From Leptodontidium sp. MPI-SDFR-AT-0119 (lineage: Eukaryota; Ascomycota; Leotiomycetes; Helotiales; Leptodontidiaceae): DNA of 64,000 nt. The position numbers and the translations under genes are program-made. Positions 46,188-58,235 of this stretch are shown one piece after another; positions within the stretch are counted from its first letter, which is position 1; each line of letters begins with the position of its first letter. Below the pieces are notes generated by a model. It worked only from the letters and a program-made list of their open reading frames with translations, did not search any database and was not told the origin of the DNA. The stretch spans positions 930,001 to 994,000 of the forward strand of contig JAHLEZ010000006.1 in the NCBI GenBank assembly GCA_020726505.1, given 5' to 3'.

Positions 46188-49100
46188 TTGTTGAACAAGC
46201 GCGTCCCCCAAAAGAAGATGAAAAGCAACATCAAACTTCTGAGCGCAACCTTCAACGGAAACCTAGTTCCGGACCCCCTCGCTGGCCCTTCGAAGTCTTT
46301 GGGACCAAACGTCAATGTGGCTATAATGTCGTCTTCGTCCCACGCCAGAATCCCCTCGCGGAGCGATCGCAGGACGACAACCGATAGTGGAAGTACACAA
46401 CCCCGCGCCCCTTCTGGACAACAGGGTGGGAGTCGCAGCGAGAGGATAGATCCGAGAAGACAGCAATCGCCACAACCTTCTACGTCGACGGGTGGGCATA
46501 AGAGAACGGCTTCTGGAGTACAGCGCACGAGTAAGGGAGTGGAGGAGCGGAGGACGGAGAGAGTACAAGTTACGACGAGAGAAACGATATCTTCGAGAAC
46601 AAGAAGTCCTGAGAGGAGACCTGGATCAACACAGCCGCCGGAACGGCAGAGACCTGAATCTACCAGGGCTTATTCTGGCGATCCACGGCCGAAACCAGCG
46701 AAGATGGAGGCACCGCTAGGTATATTCTTCCATGTATGCGACGAGTTCTGATAGGAAGAAATCTGATATTCGAGTAATAGCACCATGGGCTCCAGAGGCT
46801 TCTTTAGTTCCCCATACATCTGCTCCTCTTGCATCGCGAATTTCGATACCTCCGCTATCGTCACAAGCTCCAGTTGCTCTTCAACCTCGCTCTCTCCACG
46901 AGCTGAGCTTAGAAGTCCAGGAAGCGGCTATACTTGAGGATCTTCTATTTGTGTTTATGGGATATGAAGGACAGTACATACGATTCTCGAAAGTCTACAA
47001 TCCGTCTATTGAGAAGGATCGCCTTGCTGGCCCAGGATTCAAAATTCAACCTGGTTTAGATCCAAGTCTCCAGGATCTCACGACTACGATGCTGAAAATG
47101 GCGACTCATTATGGTGCTGTGGATGCGTTTGTGGAGGTGCAGAGCCGAGAGGAGTTTGGAGCAGTGAACCATGCCCTGTGTGCAGCGATACGGAAGCTCC
47201 TTCAGGACTATTTGATTTTGGTTGCCCAACTGGAGACGCAGTTCCTCACTAACCCTTCTTTTACCTTGCATGTCTTGAATTTGCACACACTGCCGACTAG
47301 CCATATGATGTTCCAACTCTATTCCTTGGCTCACGAAATTCTGAAGCGGAATTCCATGTTGGAGGAAGACGAGGATTCGGATGATGGTTACGATGATATT
47401 GAGAATATCCTGGAGAGTTTGCGAGAAGGTGGAGATCTTGGACCTGGGAACATACCGGGCAAGAAGATATGTAAAGGAGGCAGTGTGTTGGGCCTGATCA
47501 CGAAGCGACTGGAATCGATGTCTGGAGATCCTGCCGCTCGTGCACTATTGACATCTTTGCTTCGAGACGCAAGTCGTCCGTACATGATGATGTTGAATGA
47601 GTGGCTGCACCACGGAAGCATCAAGGATCCCCATGCCGAATTCCTGGTCAGAGAACAGAAAAGCATTAGGCGTGAGAGGCTCGAGGAGGATTACACGGAC
47701 GAGTATTGGGAGAGGAGGTACACCATACGAGATCATGATGTCCCGCCGCAACTTGAAGGTGTCAAGGACAAGGTGCTGCTGGCAGGCAAATATCTGAATG
47801 TGGTTCGCGAGTGTGGTGGTGTCGATGTAAGCAAGGCCGTTACGGACGTCCCTCGGTCTTTTGACGATAATCGATTCCTGGATAACGTCAACAGCGCCTA
47901 TGCCCATGCCAATGAATCTTTGTTGAAGCTGTTACTGACAACACATGCTCTGCCAGCACGATTGCGGTCACTCAAACATTACTTCTTCCTGGATAGGTCA
48001 GATTTCTTCTCATATTTCCTTGAACTCGGTACATCCGAACTCAGGAAACCAGTCAAGAGTGTCAATACGAGCAAGTTGCAGTCGCTGCTGGACCTCGTGT
48101 TGAGACAACCTGGCAGTGTGGCTGCGCAGGATCCATTCAAGGAAGACATCAAGGTTGAAATGAATGAGATCAGCTTGACGAACTCATTGACCAGAGTCGT
48201 GAACATCTCGGGAATTGAGCAAGGCGAATCCCTTCAGACGCCCGCTACTCAACCTACCAATGAAAGCGACAAAGCTGCTGTCGGTTTCACTTCTCTGCAA
48301 CTCGACTACTCGGTCCCATTCCCGGTATCGCTCGTCATTAGTAGGAAGACGGTATGGAGATATCAAGCTTTATTCCGGTATCTTTTGTCTCTGCGCTACT
48401 TGGAGCAACAGCTTGTTTCATGCTGGCAGACTCACAACAGATCCGCTAGCTGGGCTCACAAGAGCTCGAACGCAACACTCGAAATGTGGAAACGCCGTGT
48501 GTTCACATTGCGAGCTCGAATGCTGGTTTTTGTACAGCAGCTCTTGTACTTCTGCACTGCGGAAGTCATCGAGCCAAATTGGCAAGCTTTGATGGCGCGG
48601 TTGAATGCAAAGGAAGATAGTAAAGGCGGCGCAACGCCTGTGCGAACAGTCGACGAGCTTATGCAAGATCATGTTGACTTTTTGGATACATGCCTGAAAG
48701 AATGCATGCTTACCAACAGCAGGCTATTGAGAGTAAGCTTGATGACTTCCTCCCATAGACCATACTAACGGCCGTCAGATCCACTCAAAGCTCATGCAGA
48801 CATGCACATTCTTTGCATCATACACAGGCTGGCTTGCCAGAGAATTGGAGAAGGCTGACCCAGACATGACGGGTAGCGAGAAGCCCTCGTCGATGAACAA
48901 GCAGCACTGGGCTCGCTATCAAACGGAGAAGACCCAACGGCATGGCGACTCAACCAGCTCCAATACCACCGCAGTCCCTTTGACCGATGTGGCACGAGCA
49001 GAGAAATTGGAAAGGATGTTTGAGATCATCAAGAAGTATGAGGACAACTTCAGCAGGCATCTCCAGATCCTCCTCGACGCATTGAACCACTACGCCGCAA

Positions 49101-49201
49101 CAGAGACGGTAGTGTTGTTAGGCCTGTGTGCCAGGCTGAGTACTGCAAACCAAGGCACGCAGTACAGCGGCCTGAAGACAGATGAGGATGGTGGAGCGTA
49201 A
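46188..49201 (+). CDS. Gamma-tubulin complex component 2 (GCP2/Spc97/Alp4)
   Basis: Core subunit of the gamma-tubulin small complex that nucleates microtubules at spindle pole bodies. Three exons: 46188-46719, 46781-48732 and 48779-49201 (968 residues, or 922 from the ATG at 46326). The N-terminus is disordered and Arg/Ser-rich. The GRIP1 region begins at EAAILEDLLFVFMGYEGQYI, and LNEWLHHGSIKDPHAEFLV is the shared GCP motif. LLAGKYLNVVRECGG is typical of GCP2 rather than GCP3. The GRIP2 region includes LRSLKHYFFLDRSDFFSYFL and VISRKTVWRYQALFRYLLSL. The last exon supplies the C-terminal helices (SRHLQILLDALNHYAATE). The 46326 start (MSSSSHARIPSRS) may be the real one. Confidence 0.94.
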
Positions 49202-49886
49202 GCGTGAGGGCAATGATGAGATATGAAGTTTGTAGCGTCTTGCTTGTCGACGTATGGGCGTTTACGATATCCAGCACTGATTTTGGGACGATGAACGGTA
49301 TGATAGGGTACGGTATATAAAGCGAGTGATGGACGGCGTTCAGATCTTGGGAAAGCATGTAAAAAGCAGGGCAGTGGGCTTTTGGTGCATTCTGACTTGG
49401 TCTTGGTCAGGGTCATTGAGGTATGAATTGAAGAGGATGTATAGTGGTCTCCAGAAGTTGTCTTTGTGATTTTTGAACGCCTGTCTTTGTCATTGTTGTT
49501 GAGCCTCATCCTCCTCTCGCGCACTGCGTGAAGCGAAAAATGCCGAGCGGTGTCTCTGACGTTGCGAAGTCCGATCTCATTAGCATCATCATGAAAAGGC
49601 ACAGTTCTGCGCTGCCCGGGTTAACATCCAATCAGATCCCATACCATCGAATTCCTAACCATCTCATTCGCCAGGAATATCTTGGCGTTGACATGAACAA
49701 CGAGCAACACTGAAGTCTTCAGTACATCTAGACAGGATATATAAGTCGCAGTCACCCCGAGCTTAATTCCAAATGTCCTTCAGGATTCTCATCTTCTTAT
49801 CCCCATCCCTTCGATTCCTCTCTCGATTCCAATTTCCCATCAACGAATTGCTCAAGTCAAATACAGTAACTGTATCGTCCTTCAAG
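49202..49886. other. Intergenic region
   Basis: Between two plus-strand genes. An in-frame ATG at 49773 could extend the next gene by 38 residues with a hydrophobic segment, possibly a leader; otherwise nothing is seen. Confidence 0.4.
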
Positions 49887-51317
49887 ATGACCTACCCAAC
49901 CAGCACATTCGCAACCTCCCTCTCCTTCACCTACAGCTACATCCACATCAAACCCACCACACAAAACACCTACATCCTCTTCCTCCACGGCTTCCCCTCC
50001 TCATCCTACGACTGGCGTCATCAAATCCCCTATTTCCAAAAGAAGGGCTACGGAATCATCGCTCCTGATCTGCTAGGTTATGGAGGGAGTTCTAAACCAC
50101 TTGATGTGGGCGTGTATACAGGGAAGGGTATGGCGGGCGATGTGTATGAGTTGTTGAAGAGTGAGGGGGTCGTGGAAGGTGTTTTTGGGGTTGCTCATGA
50201 CTGGTATGTAAAATCCTCACTCTACCTTTAATCCCCCCCTCCCCCCAACTCATCTCATCTCATTATTTCCAATTTCTAGGAGAGAAAGCTGTTCTAAATT
50301 CTAATGCGCGAGGAAATAGGGGATCTTTCATCCTCTCCCGCCTAGCGAATTACTACCCCGAAATGTTCACCAGGCTCGCCTTTCTAGATGTGGGCTATGT
50401 TTCGCCTGGCCATGGACTCACGGAGGAGATGGTCACGTTTGCGGATAAATCCGTCAAGGAGGCTATGGGTTTTGAAGTCTTTGGGTATTTTCTCTTCTTT
50501 AATGAGGAGGGTGCTGCTGAGTTGTTGGATAAGAACGTGAGAACGCCCCCCCCCCCCTTTTTTATATATATATATATTTTTTTTGGCTTCCTTCCATATA
50601 CTTCATAGGTGAGATTCGGTACTGGGAAAACTGGGGAGTCGAGAGTTTAGCGAATGCGGGTTTGCTGACTTGTTCCTTTTCGGTTAAGGTCGAATCCGTA
50701 CAATCGCTCTTCCATTCTACAGATGCTGGATTGGGGAAGACGTATATGGGTGCCAGAGGCGGCTTTCGCAAATGGCTTAGTGAAGGAAAGGTCGCTGAGA
50801 GAGAAGAGTGGCTGAGTCCAGAGGTAAGGACCTAATTTTGCTTTGGTTGAAGTTGGAAATCGGTGTTGCATTCACGGATCTAACACTGCTAGGAAATCGA
50901 GCATGACCTCAAACTTTTCGCTCCCGAGAATGGTGGATATGGAGCTGCTATCAACTGGTATAAAGCCCAGCTGCAGAATATCAATGCTGCTGATGAGAAA
51001 GGTAATTATCTTTCATGTCCACTCAAATTCTCTCCTCCTTCTATTCTTCCTTCTCTACTTCCCGCCCTCTGTCATCCCATACAACACACAGTATGCTTAC
51101 CAAAAGCCCAGAAATACCCGAAGAGAACCATGTTCTCCAACAACCAACTCTACTCATCACTACCACGAATTTCATCAGCGCATCGGCCGATTTTGAGAAC
51201 CAGATGAAGCCGTATGCTCCAAAATTGAAGGTTGAAAAGTTGGACTCGGGGCATTGGGTTATGTTGGAGAGGAAGGATGAGGTAAATGAGATTCTGGGGA
51301 GGTTTGTTGAGAAGTAG
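49887..51317 (+). CDS. Epoxide-hydrolase-like alpha/beta hydrolase
   Basis: Alpha/beta-hydrolase enzyme of the epoxide-hydrolase/haloalkane-dehalogenase group. Five exons: 49887-50203, 50320-50536, 50689-50823, 50893-51001 and 51112-51317, giving 327 residues. The oxyanion motif is HGFP (residues 34-37, in LFLHGFPSSSYDWRHQIPYF). The nucleophile is D105 in AHDWGS, made by splicing TG to GG. DLLGYGGSSKP is the expected loop, and H307 in DSGHW completes the triad. Short cap helices lie between (MGFEVFGYFLFFNEEGAAELL). Introns 1 and 2 are long for this genome, and intron 2 contains C13 and AT homopolymer runs. The substrate is unknown. It is the first member of a dense group with the transporter, amidase and regulator that follow. 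It converges on the transporter gene with 215 bp between stops. Confidence 0.88.
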
Positions 51318-51532
51318 GAGTTCTGGCTGGCTGTGAGTTGTCAAATGGTGAGAGTGAAGATGAGGAGGTAAACGTCATGATTGTATTATGGCAAGCTTTA
51401 GCCAACAATTTCCACAAGGCTTCAATTCGTATTACATTTCAAATACCAACGATTCAACAAAGTTAACGAATATCTATCAGACTTGAAACTTGTCATACCA
51501 TAGTTCGAGTTACTGTACGACTTCTGAGATCC

Positions 51533-53515
51533 TCAATGTGACAGACCCAGAGCCTTGCCCTGCGCAACATATCGCCAATACCTCAACTTGCTAATTACAC
51601 GGAACTGCTTCCCCCACTTGATCATAATCAAGAATGCCAAAGAAGTAGCCATAGAGATGAAGGCAGCACTGATAAAAGTGTTCTGCACGCCGAGATGTAG
51701 AATCCAAGGAGTGACGCTGCGAAAGAGTCAATTCAGGTCCCTTTCCTTCCAATGAGGTCCACTTACGCATATGAAGTGATTGCAAAGCCCATAGTATTGC
51801 GTATCACAATGACGGTAATCATCGCCTCGCCGCTCAGTTCTGGGTACGTATCAATGCAATAGGTGATGCATATCGTGACGGTGGCTGATGTAGCAGCCGA
51901 GAGGATGAATGCTGCGAACGCGAGTCCAAACCCTGCGCAACATGAGTTTCGTCTGACATTGTGAGGAATATTTGGGGAACGTACAATGGATATAATGAGC
52001 TGCTCCAACACCCCACAGGATGAAGCCGAATGGATATGCGATGACTGGGAGTATGTAAATCCAGAGACGGTTCTCAGTCTCGGAAATACCGTTGTTTCGG
52101 CGGGCGAACTTGATGGTTATCCAGTCGCCCATGAAGCCGCTAATGATGCAACTGAAGAGATTGTTAATGACCAAGCGTTTGCAAAGGAGGAGCTTCGAAC
52201 TTACCCAACAGTACATCCGAGTAAACTGGCCACTGAAAATAATCCAACAATCGATGGCTTGAAGCTGTATGGAGGCGAAGAGAGAACGAGAGATGATGTG
52301 CCACTGATCAGAAGCGCCCAAACAACAGTACATCCATACGCGAAGCCAGAGTACACAACAACTGGAAGTGAGACGAACGTGAATGGTCTCCACATCATTG
52401 TCAAAAGCTGATTAGGTCTCGACTTATCCAAGAGGCTCATCTTCTGTATGAATGTTTTTTTGTGGTATGCCTCGCCAGTCTGCACGCTGGTAGTTATAGG
52501 CTCGGGAACTCCACTGCCTTTCTCGGTATCATTCGCTGAGCCTTTAGTCGAATTGGCAGACGAATCGGTGGATTCAACGATGCCAATGGTCTTGCGATCG
52601 TAGTTGGTCTCTTCCATGAAGAAGAAAAGGATCAGGGAACCGAAACCACACCCGATTGCGGGCCAGTAGAGTACCCACTTCGAGCCCATTCCATCATATA
52701 TAAATCCGGAGAATATCTAATGAAGTCAGTGCTACACTCGCCTTTAAGGGTTTGGTAGATCAAAGACTTACAGGTGCGAGGATGTTACTACTAAGGAGGA
52801 ATAAGGCGTATAAACCCATGTACTTGCCACGCTCGTGGGTGAAGTACAGATCTGCCACCGATATCTCACAGAGTGATTCGATTGGAGAACCGAAGAAGCC
52901 TTGGAGGATCTTGTTCGCATACCATTGGCCGCTTGTCTTGCAGTACGGAGACCACAACTGGATTGCCTGGACAGTGTGTCAGAAACCTTGAGATGGTGAC
53001 AGCAAAAGGTCTTGTACACTCTCAGGACATTGGTGAGGGGGCAACTTACGAGAGTGGCGAGTATCGAGAACAAATAAACAGGCCGCTTGCCATATTGCAA
53101 TGCCAACGGTTGCCATATCACACATCCCCAGCCAAAGAACAAGAACATATATCCGGTGCCTGGTAGCAATTAGATTACGCCTTTTTTGGGGGGGTTGACA
53201 GCTGACTCCAGACTTACCAGCATTGAGGTTCGCCAAGCTAAGACCTGTGCTCATCGACATAGGCACCAACACAGAGTACAGAGCTGCAGATGCAATACCG
53301 ACAAACAAACAATAGATGAAGATGCAAAACATATGCTGAGACTTGCGTCTCTGTGACCAATTCAATGGATCCTCTTGATCTGAACATGGAGTGGGGACCA
53401 ACACGATGTCCTTGAGGCGAGCATCGTGGTTCGTATGGAGGGTTCCATCTAAGTCAACAAGATGAGTCGTACCTGGAACCACCGAGGCATCAACCTCGTT
53501 GTGAACTGTAGCCAT
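51533..53515 (-). CDS. MFS transporter
   Basis: Major facilitator superfamily membrane transporter. Seven exons: 53218-53515, 53050-53159, 52772-52966, 52205-52716, 51985-52151, 51767-51932 and 51533-51716, giving 543 residues. The N-terminus is soluble, with DPLNWSQRRK just before the first helix (typical of the drug:H+ antiporter-like group with 12 helices). Further landmarks are GYMFLFFGWGCVIWQPLALQ, the loop motif GKRPVYLFS, FFGSPIESLCEISVADLYF and THERGKYMGLYALFLL. The central loop is rich in Ser/Thr/Glu. Later helices include FTFVSLPVVVYSGFAYG and GFGLAFAAFILSAATSATV. It resembles the Hol1-like branch, but I cannot assign a cargo. It is transcribed away from the amidase gene across an 883-bp shared region, so uptake of an amidase substrate is a reasonable guess. 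Confidence 0.92.
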
Positions 53516-54398
53516 TACAATTAGCTGGAGACTGGTAGAAATAATCCGAGGGAAAAACGAAGGGGTAGAAAGTTACCTCATGTGAGTTCCATCGTCGTCT
53601 TAAATGTTCTTCTTCATTGCCTTACCTCTATCTTGTTGACGTCTGGCTGGCCAATGAGATGTATTAACGCCCGGTGGCAGGGGCTGGGAATCTCTGCAGA
53701 TAAGAGGGATAAGAAGAGAAGATCTGAGAGTCTCGTCTCTTATCTGAAGCTCCGAGGTCCAGAGCTTGATCCCAAGCTGCTGGTTGTGTGGATTGAATCG
53801 ATCCGCTCGGCTCGGCTCAGCCTGTGGCTCTGTCGAGATGCATGTTTATTGATTCATAGCTGCATCTGCCGGGCCTTCAATCTCAAATGGGCCATGCGCT
53901 CAACCTTTTCACAATCTCAAAGAGAAATAGGGTAACGAATCGGTGCAGTTTCTTCAGAGGAGCGTGTGGGTGTTAGTGGACACTGGCTGTGCAGCCAAAC
54001 TCGGATGCCCAGATACCCAGAGGTGGTAGAAGTCGATTTCAAACCAAGATCATAACATGGTCACGGTACTGAAAAGTGGGTCCAAGCAGCCAGTTTCCCC
54101 GACATCTGACTAGCCAAGTCCTGGGCTAGAACAAAGTCTAATAAATGGGGTTCTTGAATTCCCCATGCAGCTGATATCGATGTGCCGGTGATGAACCATA
54201 CGATTGCCGAAGTGGGCGTAAATATACGCCATTGGCTGGATTTAAGCCGTCCAATTGAGGAAGCCGTCTTAATCTCATTCGTCCATTGTTGGTTGCGAGC
54301 TCCGAAATTTGTTTACAGGCGTGGACAATAAAAGCTGGAAAGCCACCAGATTGAACAACTTTCCCAGATAACAATACCTCGCCGCTTGCAGTTGTATA
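53516..54398. promoter_or_regulatory. Shared promoter of MFS transporter and amidase genes
   Basis: 883 bp between two divergent starts. I find four HGATAR or near-HGATAR sites: AGATAAG at 53698, GGATAAG at 53707 (first base G, so a weaker match), CTTATCT at 53739 (reverse AGATAAG) and AGATAA at 54365, about 30 bp before the amidase ATG. Three lie within 48 bp. GATA sites bind AreA/NIT2, which switch on nitrogen-scavenging genes. Roughly two to three such sites are expected by chance in this length, so only the clustering is suggestive. Confidence 0.4.
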
Positions 54399-56389
54399 AT
54401 GGAAAATATGGTTACGAGATCTGCAAACACTTGGGAAGCTGAGGCTGAGAAGAGCAGGAAAGTTCGGAAAGAATCTATCCAGGAGCAATGGCTTCTCCCT
54501 CAGGGAAAACTTCCTTCGCCAGATCGCATGAATGTACTTTCGGTTCCTAAAGAAAGCGGCCTGCTTACACAGAAGGAGCTGGATATAACCGAGAGTGATG
54601 CTACCCAGCTTGTCAAGAAAATGGGAGCTGGAGATTGGTCCGCTGAAGAAGTCACTGTTGCTTTCTTGAAGAGGGCCACCATTGGCCATCAACTCGTGAG
54701 TCTCAATTCTCCAGCTATAATTGCAGAGTACCAGCTAATAAAATCGCAACGCAGCTCAATAATGCAACCGAGTTCATGGTCGAAGATGCTATTGCTCGAG
54801 CTCGAGAACTTGACACCTACTTCGCACAGCACAAGAAATTGATCGGTCCATTACACGGCGTGCCGGTTTCTACCAAGGAACATATCTGGCATAAGGGGAG
54901 AGTTGCTAGTGGTGCTTATGCTGCCCAAGTCGACAAGATAGCCCCCGAAGACTCGCATCTAGTTCGTCTCGCAAAAAATTCTGGTGCCGTTTTCCACCTC
55001 CGGACGAACGAGCCTTTGACATTGATGGTAGTTACCCCACAATTCACTGTAGAATTCTGGAATGCTGACAAAAGTTAGACTGGTGACTGTCACAACAATA
55101 TTTGGGGTCAAACTCTGAACCCCTGGCACCTCAAACTCAGCTGTGGTGGTTCTTCTGGCGGCGAGGGTGCATCAATTGGTTTTAAGTCTGCTGCTATTGG
55201 TCTCGGAACAGATATTGTGAGTATAGTTTCAGTTGAGTCTATTTCGATCAGAGGGTCGTTGGACTTCACGAAGTGTTCTCATTGGAATTTAATTTGCTCA
55301 TCAAAGGTTTAGGGCGGCTCAATTCGCATACCAGCAGCATTCAACGGCATATACGGATTTCGGCCTTCAGCTTCCAGGATGCCTTACGATGGCATCGAAT
55401 TGCCCGGCGCTGGTCAAGAATCGGTCAAGTGTGTGATCGGACCGTTGGCACGCAGCATTGATGACATCAGCCTCCTGATGCAGACCATCCTCGATCAAGA
55501 ACCATGGGATACTGAAGTCGCCCTTCTCCCACTACCATGGAAGTCTGTTGAGTCGTCGAAAGATATAACTGTTGGCATCATGTGGAGTGATGGGCATGCA
55601 CTCCACCACCTCAAGCAAAAGCTCGGCTAATGGTTAACCTAGCATCGTCCATCCACACCCGCCGATGACTCGTGCTTTGAAGAAAGCCAAAGCCAAATTG
55701 CAGGCTGGTGGGATTAAGGTCATTGATTGGGAACCATTTAAATCTATGGAGATCCTGCAACTCATTGTAGGCCAAAAACTTTCTCTAAACTTGCCAGGAA
55801 CCAGCTGACAAACTGATAGGTAACACTCTTCTTCCCCGACGGCGGAAAGGCAATTACCGGTCTCGTCGCAGCATCTGGCGAACCCATGAACAACGAAGCG
55901 ACTTCTTTCCTTCAGCACGCTAGAGAGTTGACTGTCACTGAAAACTGGGCGTGCAATGCCCAGAGAGACCAACTTAGAGCTGAGTTTCACGCTCTTATGA
56001 AAGAGCGAGGCGTAGACGTGATCTTGTGCCCACCTTATGTTGGAGGCGCCCCAGAAAGAAACAAGATGGATTACGGAACTTATACGATGTTGTGGAATCT
56101 CTTAGATCAGCCTGCATTGGTGTTCCCCACAGGTGCTGTTGTTGACCCGGAACTCGATCCCGTCGAGATTGATTATAAGCCAACGAATCCAATCGATCAA
56201 CAGCAGTATGACAAGTGTAAGATTCATCCCGCTTCCTATTCGATCTTTGTAAAATATTGATGAGTGTACGAAGATGACCCAAAGGTATTCGAGGGTGCTC
56301 CGATCGGATTGCAAGTCGTTGGGAAGCATCTTCGTGATGAGGAGACCGTGGCAGCTGCTCGACTCATCGAACAGATGTTGCAAAATTAA
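54399..56389 (+). CDS. Amidase-signature hydrolase (acetamidase/FAAH-like)
   Basis: Amidase-signature enzyme releasing ammonia or an amine from an amide. Seven exons: 54399-54695, 54755-55027, 55079-55216, 55313-55593, 55643-55766, 55820-56216 and 56274-56389, giving 541 residues. The Ser-cisSer-Lys triad is complete: K140 (GVPVSTKEH), S215 (CGGSSGGEGA) and S239 (TDIGGSIRIPAA). The spacings of 75 and 24 residues equal those of fatty acid amide hydrolase. Other family strings are RTNEPLTLM, NNIWGQTLNPWHLKLSCGG and GAPIGLQVVGKHLRDEETVA. Intron 4 (55594-55642) seems to start with GC rather than GT (TGATGG then GCATGC). Without it a stop appears. The next exon begins IVHPHPPMTRALKKAK, matching the family. 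The substrate is unknown. Confidence 0.92.
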
Positions 56390-56439
56390 AAGTTGGCTAT
56401 TGACTTTTGTTCTCAGAGTCCTCTAATATACGCATCCAT

Positions 56440-58235
56440 TTAAACACATTTTTCTGTGACCAAAGCCATGTTCTGCTCTGGGAGAAGATCAATTGCATCT
56501 AAACTCCTTTTCACGTCCCCACATGCCGAAGTAGACCAAATTCTCTCCAGTGAAGCTCGTACCACCGACCTATCCTCTTCGCTCTCTACAATGCAGCTCA
56601 AAATTCGAAGCGGCCATCGCATGAGGAAGTTCCAAGATTCCATGCTGGTGTTCTCCATATCGTGAATGATTTCCAGTGATTTCGCGACGTGTTCCTGGAG
56701 TTGTTGCTTTATGACAGCCACTTCTGAGGCCCTTCCAGCTGCTTCGATCGTGAGCAACAGGATACGAGCGCATAATATATACAGCTTTCTAACTTTACAG
56801 TAAGGATCTCTTTGGAGACCTGATTCTGGATCATCTGCAATTGCCTCCTCATCAATTTCCCATTGCGTCAGATCTTTGCCGAGCTTCTCCAATTCCGGCA
56901 TATCGCTGGGTGGCAGAGGTACCCGCATGCTTAACTTCGAGATCTCAAACACAAGTCTGTTCAGCCGTCGCGGAGTTCCGAGAACAGGGTGACTAGCTGG
57001 TGCTGGTAGATCTTCATAAGCTGGCTCTTGCAGAATAGCCTCAATCCATTCCCACAGATTTGAGTCTATATCCAACTTTGCAAATGATGGGCTTGACACA
57101 AGGAGAGTCGATACATGGAATATAATAGATTCAGCCATGAGGACGTAGAGATCATGATGTCTTTCCTCGGTGAGAGGATTTTGACAGCGTAGTTTGAGAA
57201 GCTGTATCGCACCTAGGAGGTGTTGGAACGCTATTGGTGTTGAGTGATCAGCGTCACATCTCCAAGTCTGGGAGAACGTTCGTCAGTGATGGAGCCATGT
57301 AAGTATCAGCGGGGCGAAAACTGACTTCAAAGCAATGCAGGAGAATGGTAGTCAGAAGTAGCCAATCCTCACTCCCGGTCAATTCTCCTGCGCTCAACTT
57401 CCTCCTGAGTCCAGAAACGGCTCGGGTATAATAATCCAGTGCCTCCACAGGCGGTGCATAATGTTTATTCGCAAGTTGCATAGAACTGCACGCAAACATA
57501 CTGTCCTTCAACTCTTGCACCTCTCCGACATAGAGTTTGGAGAAGTTTGCGTGTGCGTTTGGGAGGATATTTGCTGGGATGAAGAAATCGTAGTAGGAAG
57601 AAAGTAGCAGAATCTCGCGCGAGCTACGGAGGAATATCTGCGCTGTTGAGAGAATCCCAAAGTATGAAGTCTTGATAGTTACAATGCTTGAACATTGGAA
57701 AGGCTCCTTTTGAGACGGATGAATCACCTCGAGGGTGGTCGCGCTTGGGGGAGAGGATGTTTTGGCCTGCGGGCAGGTTTCCGGGGATTTTGACTTTTGA
57801 GACCACCTTGAATTTGCAGCTCTTCGTTCACGCCTATCTTCCAAGGAGTTTGGGTCGGGATATTCGCAATTGAGACCAAGTCTGTTGCAGATTGCGCAAG
57901 TAGGCTTCCCTTGATCGCATTTCTTCCGCCGGGCTCGACCTGCACGAGTTAGCTTTGACCTTGTTCATCAACCATGTGCTATTCTGATACTTTAATTATA
58001 TTTACATTAGGAAATGCTGGTTCTGAATTCTTCATAATCCAAGTATGCCTGGTATATATTCGTATCTCGGGGTGACGCATCAGATAGAAGCTTCACTTGC
58101 CAGCCAAAATCCAAAGATGCGCAAGAAGAATAATACTAGAGATGCGCCATGCAAACAAAAATGAGTTTCTCACTCACATGTCGCACATCCCCCTTTAGTT
58201 CTCAGTTTAGGAGATCGCGAGTGAGAGGAAGACAT
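56440..58235 (-). CDS. Zn2Cys6 transcription factor beside the amidase
   Basis: Three exons: 58178-58235, 57326-57939 and 56440-57267, joined in phase to 499 residues. The zinc cluster is C17, C20, C27, C34, C37 and C44 (KGGCATCRARRKKCDQGKPT, then CAICNRLGLNCEYPDP). The C20 codon is made by joining T to GT across a 238-nt intron, longer than others here, so the DNA-binding domain is easily missed. The rest is the short fungal-specific domain of the Fungal_trans_2 type (SREILLLSSYYDFFIPANIL, LLLTTILLHCFE, CDADHSTPIAFQHLLGAIQL). The intron 2 donor is GTCAGT. The gene converges on the amidase with only 50 bp between stops, and such regulators often control their neighbours. A role in amidase/transporter control is inference. 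Confidence 0.9.

Noticed and set aside
50204..50319. Frameshift in the epoxide-hydrolase-like gene after AHDW
   Set aside because: Using the acceptor at GAAATAG (50313-50319) restores WGSFILSRLANYY in frame, so the gene is intact.
55028..55078. Stop codon in the amidase after NEPLTLM
   Set aside because: An intron ending at AAAGTTAG removes it and restores the sequence leading into DCHNNIWG.
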